This document shows positions 63,757-64,000 of a DNA stretch of 64,000 nucleotides, in pieces; within the stretch, counting starts at the first letter, position 1, and every line of letters begins with the position of its first letter. The DNA comes from Bordetella bronchialis (GTDB taxonomy: Bacteria > Pseudomonadota > Gammaproteobacteria > Burkholderiales > Burkholderiaceae_B): positions 868,001-932,000 of the forward strand of contig NZ_CP016170.1 of NCBI RefSeq assembly GCF_001676705.1, read 5' to 3'. The notes beneath the pieces were generated by a model. That model had not been told where the DNA came from and searched no databases. It saw nothing but the letters and a program-made list of their open reading frames with translations. Made by a program: the position numbers and the translations under genes.

Positions 63757-64000
63757 TCAGGGTAGTTCGTGGGTGCGCAGGAAGTCCGCCGCGACGTCGC
63801 GCACGGACCGGCCGTCGATGTCCACCTGCTTGTTCATCTCCAGCATGGCGTCGTTGTCCAGCGCGGCCGACAGGGCATTCAACTGCGTGGCCAGCCGCGG
63901 ATGGCGGTCCAGCACCTCCTGGCGCACCACCGGCGTGGCGTTGTAGTTGGGGAAGAAGTGCCGGTCGTCTTCCAGCGCCACGATGTTGAAACCGCGTACG
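63757..64000 (-). CDS. Osmoprotectant ABC substrate-binding protein, 3' part only
   Basis: The frame is open to the window edge, giving the last 80 residues of an OsmF/OpuCC-like binding protein: ALEDDRHFFPNYNATPVVRQEVLDRHPRL followed by LSAALDNDAMLEMNKQVDIDGRSVRDVAADFL. That is the standard C-terminus of the family (EDD-HFFP and PVVR). It supplies the ligand-binding component of the neighbouring permease/ATPase pair. The start lies beyond base 64000. Confidence 0.9.
   Translation of the reverse strand, partial: VRGFNIVALEDDRHFFPNYNATPVVRQEVLDRHPRLATQLNALSAALDNDAMLEMNKQVDIDGRSVRDVAADFLRTHELP

Overview
The window is very GC-rich, with tightly packed genes. It carries two Bug/TctC-type periplasmic binding proteins, a beta-ketoadipate pca cluster with a fused PcaDC, and a large share of LysR, IclR, GntR, MarR, AraC and RpiR regulators. 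This points to a betaproteobacterium of the Alcaligenaceae, most like Bordetella or Achromobacter. That assignment is an inference from gene content and style. I see no rRNA, tRNA, CRISPR array, insertion sequence, integrase or phage gene, so this looks like ordinary chromosome.

Layout. 0.2-5.9 kb: a MarR regulator, then an IclR regulator divergent from a Rieske oxygenase / Bug receptor / SDR / ferredoxin-reductase operon for an aromatic acid. 5.8-10.8 kb: pcaHGB-pcaDC (protocatechuate 3,4-cleavage) with divergent pcaQ; it probably receives the product of the first operon. 10.9-19.3 kb: a small disordered protein, a TehA-like carrier, and a seven-gene RpiR / peptide-type ABC transporter / glycerophosphodiesterase operon. 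19.5-22.8 kb: a response regulator, a HWE histidine kinase with an unusual N-terminal domain, Hsp20 and a small acidic protein. 22.8-26.0 kb: an Old Yellow Enzyme, an AraC regulator and an SDR. 26.1-32.3 kb: a GntR regulator facing a five-gene catabolic operon (two enolase-superfamily enzymes, a Bug receptor, a FAH-fold enzyme and a D-2-hydroxyacid dehydrogenase), with a perfect 18-bp palindrome between them.

32.3-39.4 kb: small NTF2-fold proteins, the remnant of a DJ-1/PfpI gene, a DMT transporter, small stress-type proteins, azoR with its LysR regulator, and an isoaspartyl methyltransferase fused to an erythromycin-esterase-like domain. 39.6-42.4 kb: a two-gene DNA repair operon (radical SAM protein and UdgX-type uracil-DNA glycosylase) behind a LexA-like palindrome. 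42.7-46.6 kb: a small secreted protein, a MurA paralogue, a LysR regulator and an MFS transporter. 46.7-49.3 kb: an ECF41-type sigma factor, an AhpD-like protein, and a LysR gene carrying a textbook-looking ECF41 promoter. 49.4-55.1 kb: a zinc alcohol dehydrogenase, a royal-jelly/yellow-family protein, and a TauD/SsuA/SsuC-like cluster without its ATPase. 55.2-64 kb: an EmrB-type exporter with a MarR regulator, a LysR regulator, a 1222-residue CydDC-like fused ABC exporter, and an OpuC/Osm-type betaine ABC system cut by the window edge.

The most promising points for new biology are the GntR-controlled catabolic operon, the ECF41 promoter in front of a LysR gene, the LexA-like site on the radical SAM/UdgX operon, the PCMT-esterase fusion and the AhpD-like/PAS/HWE kinase.
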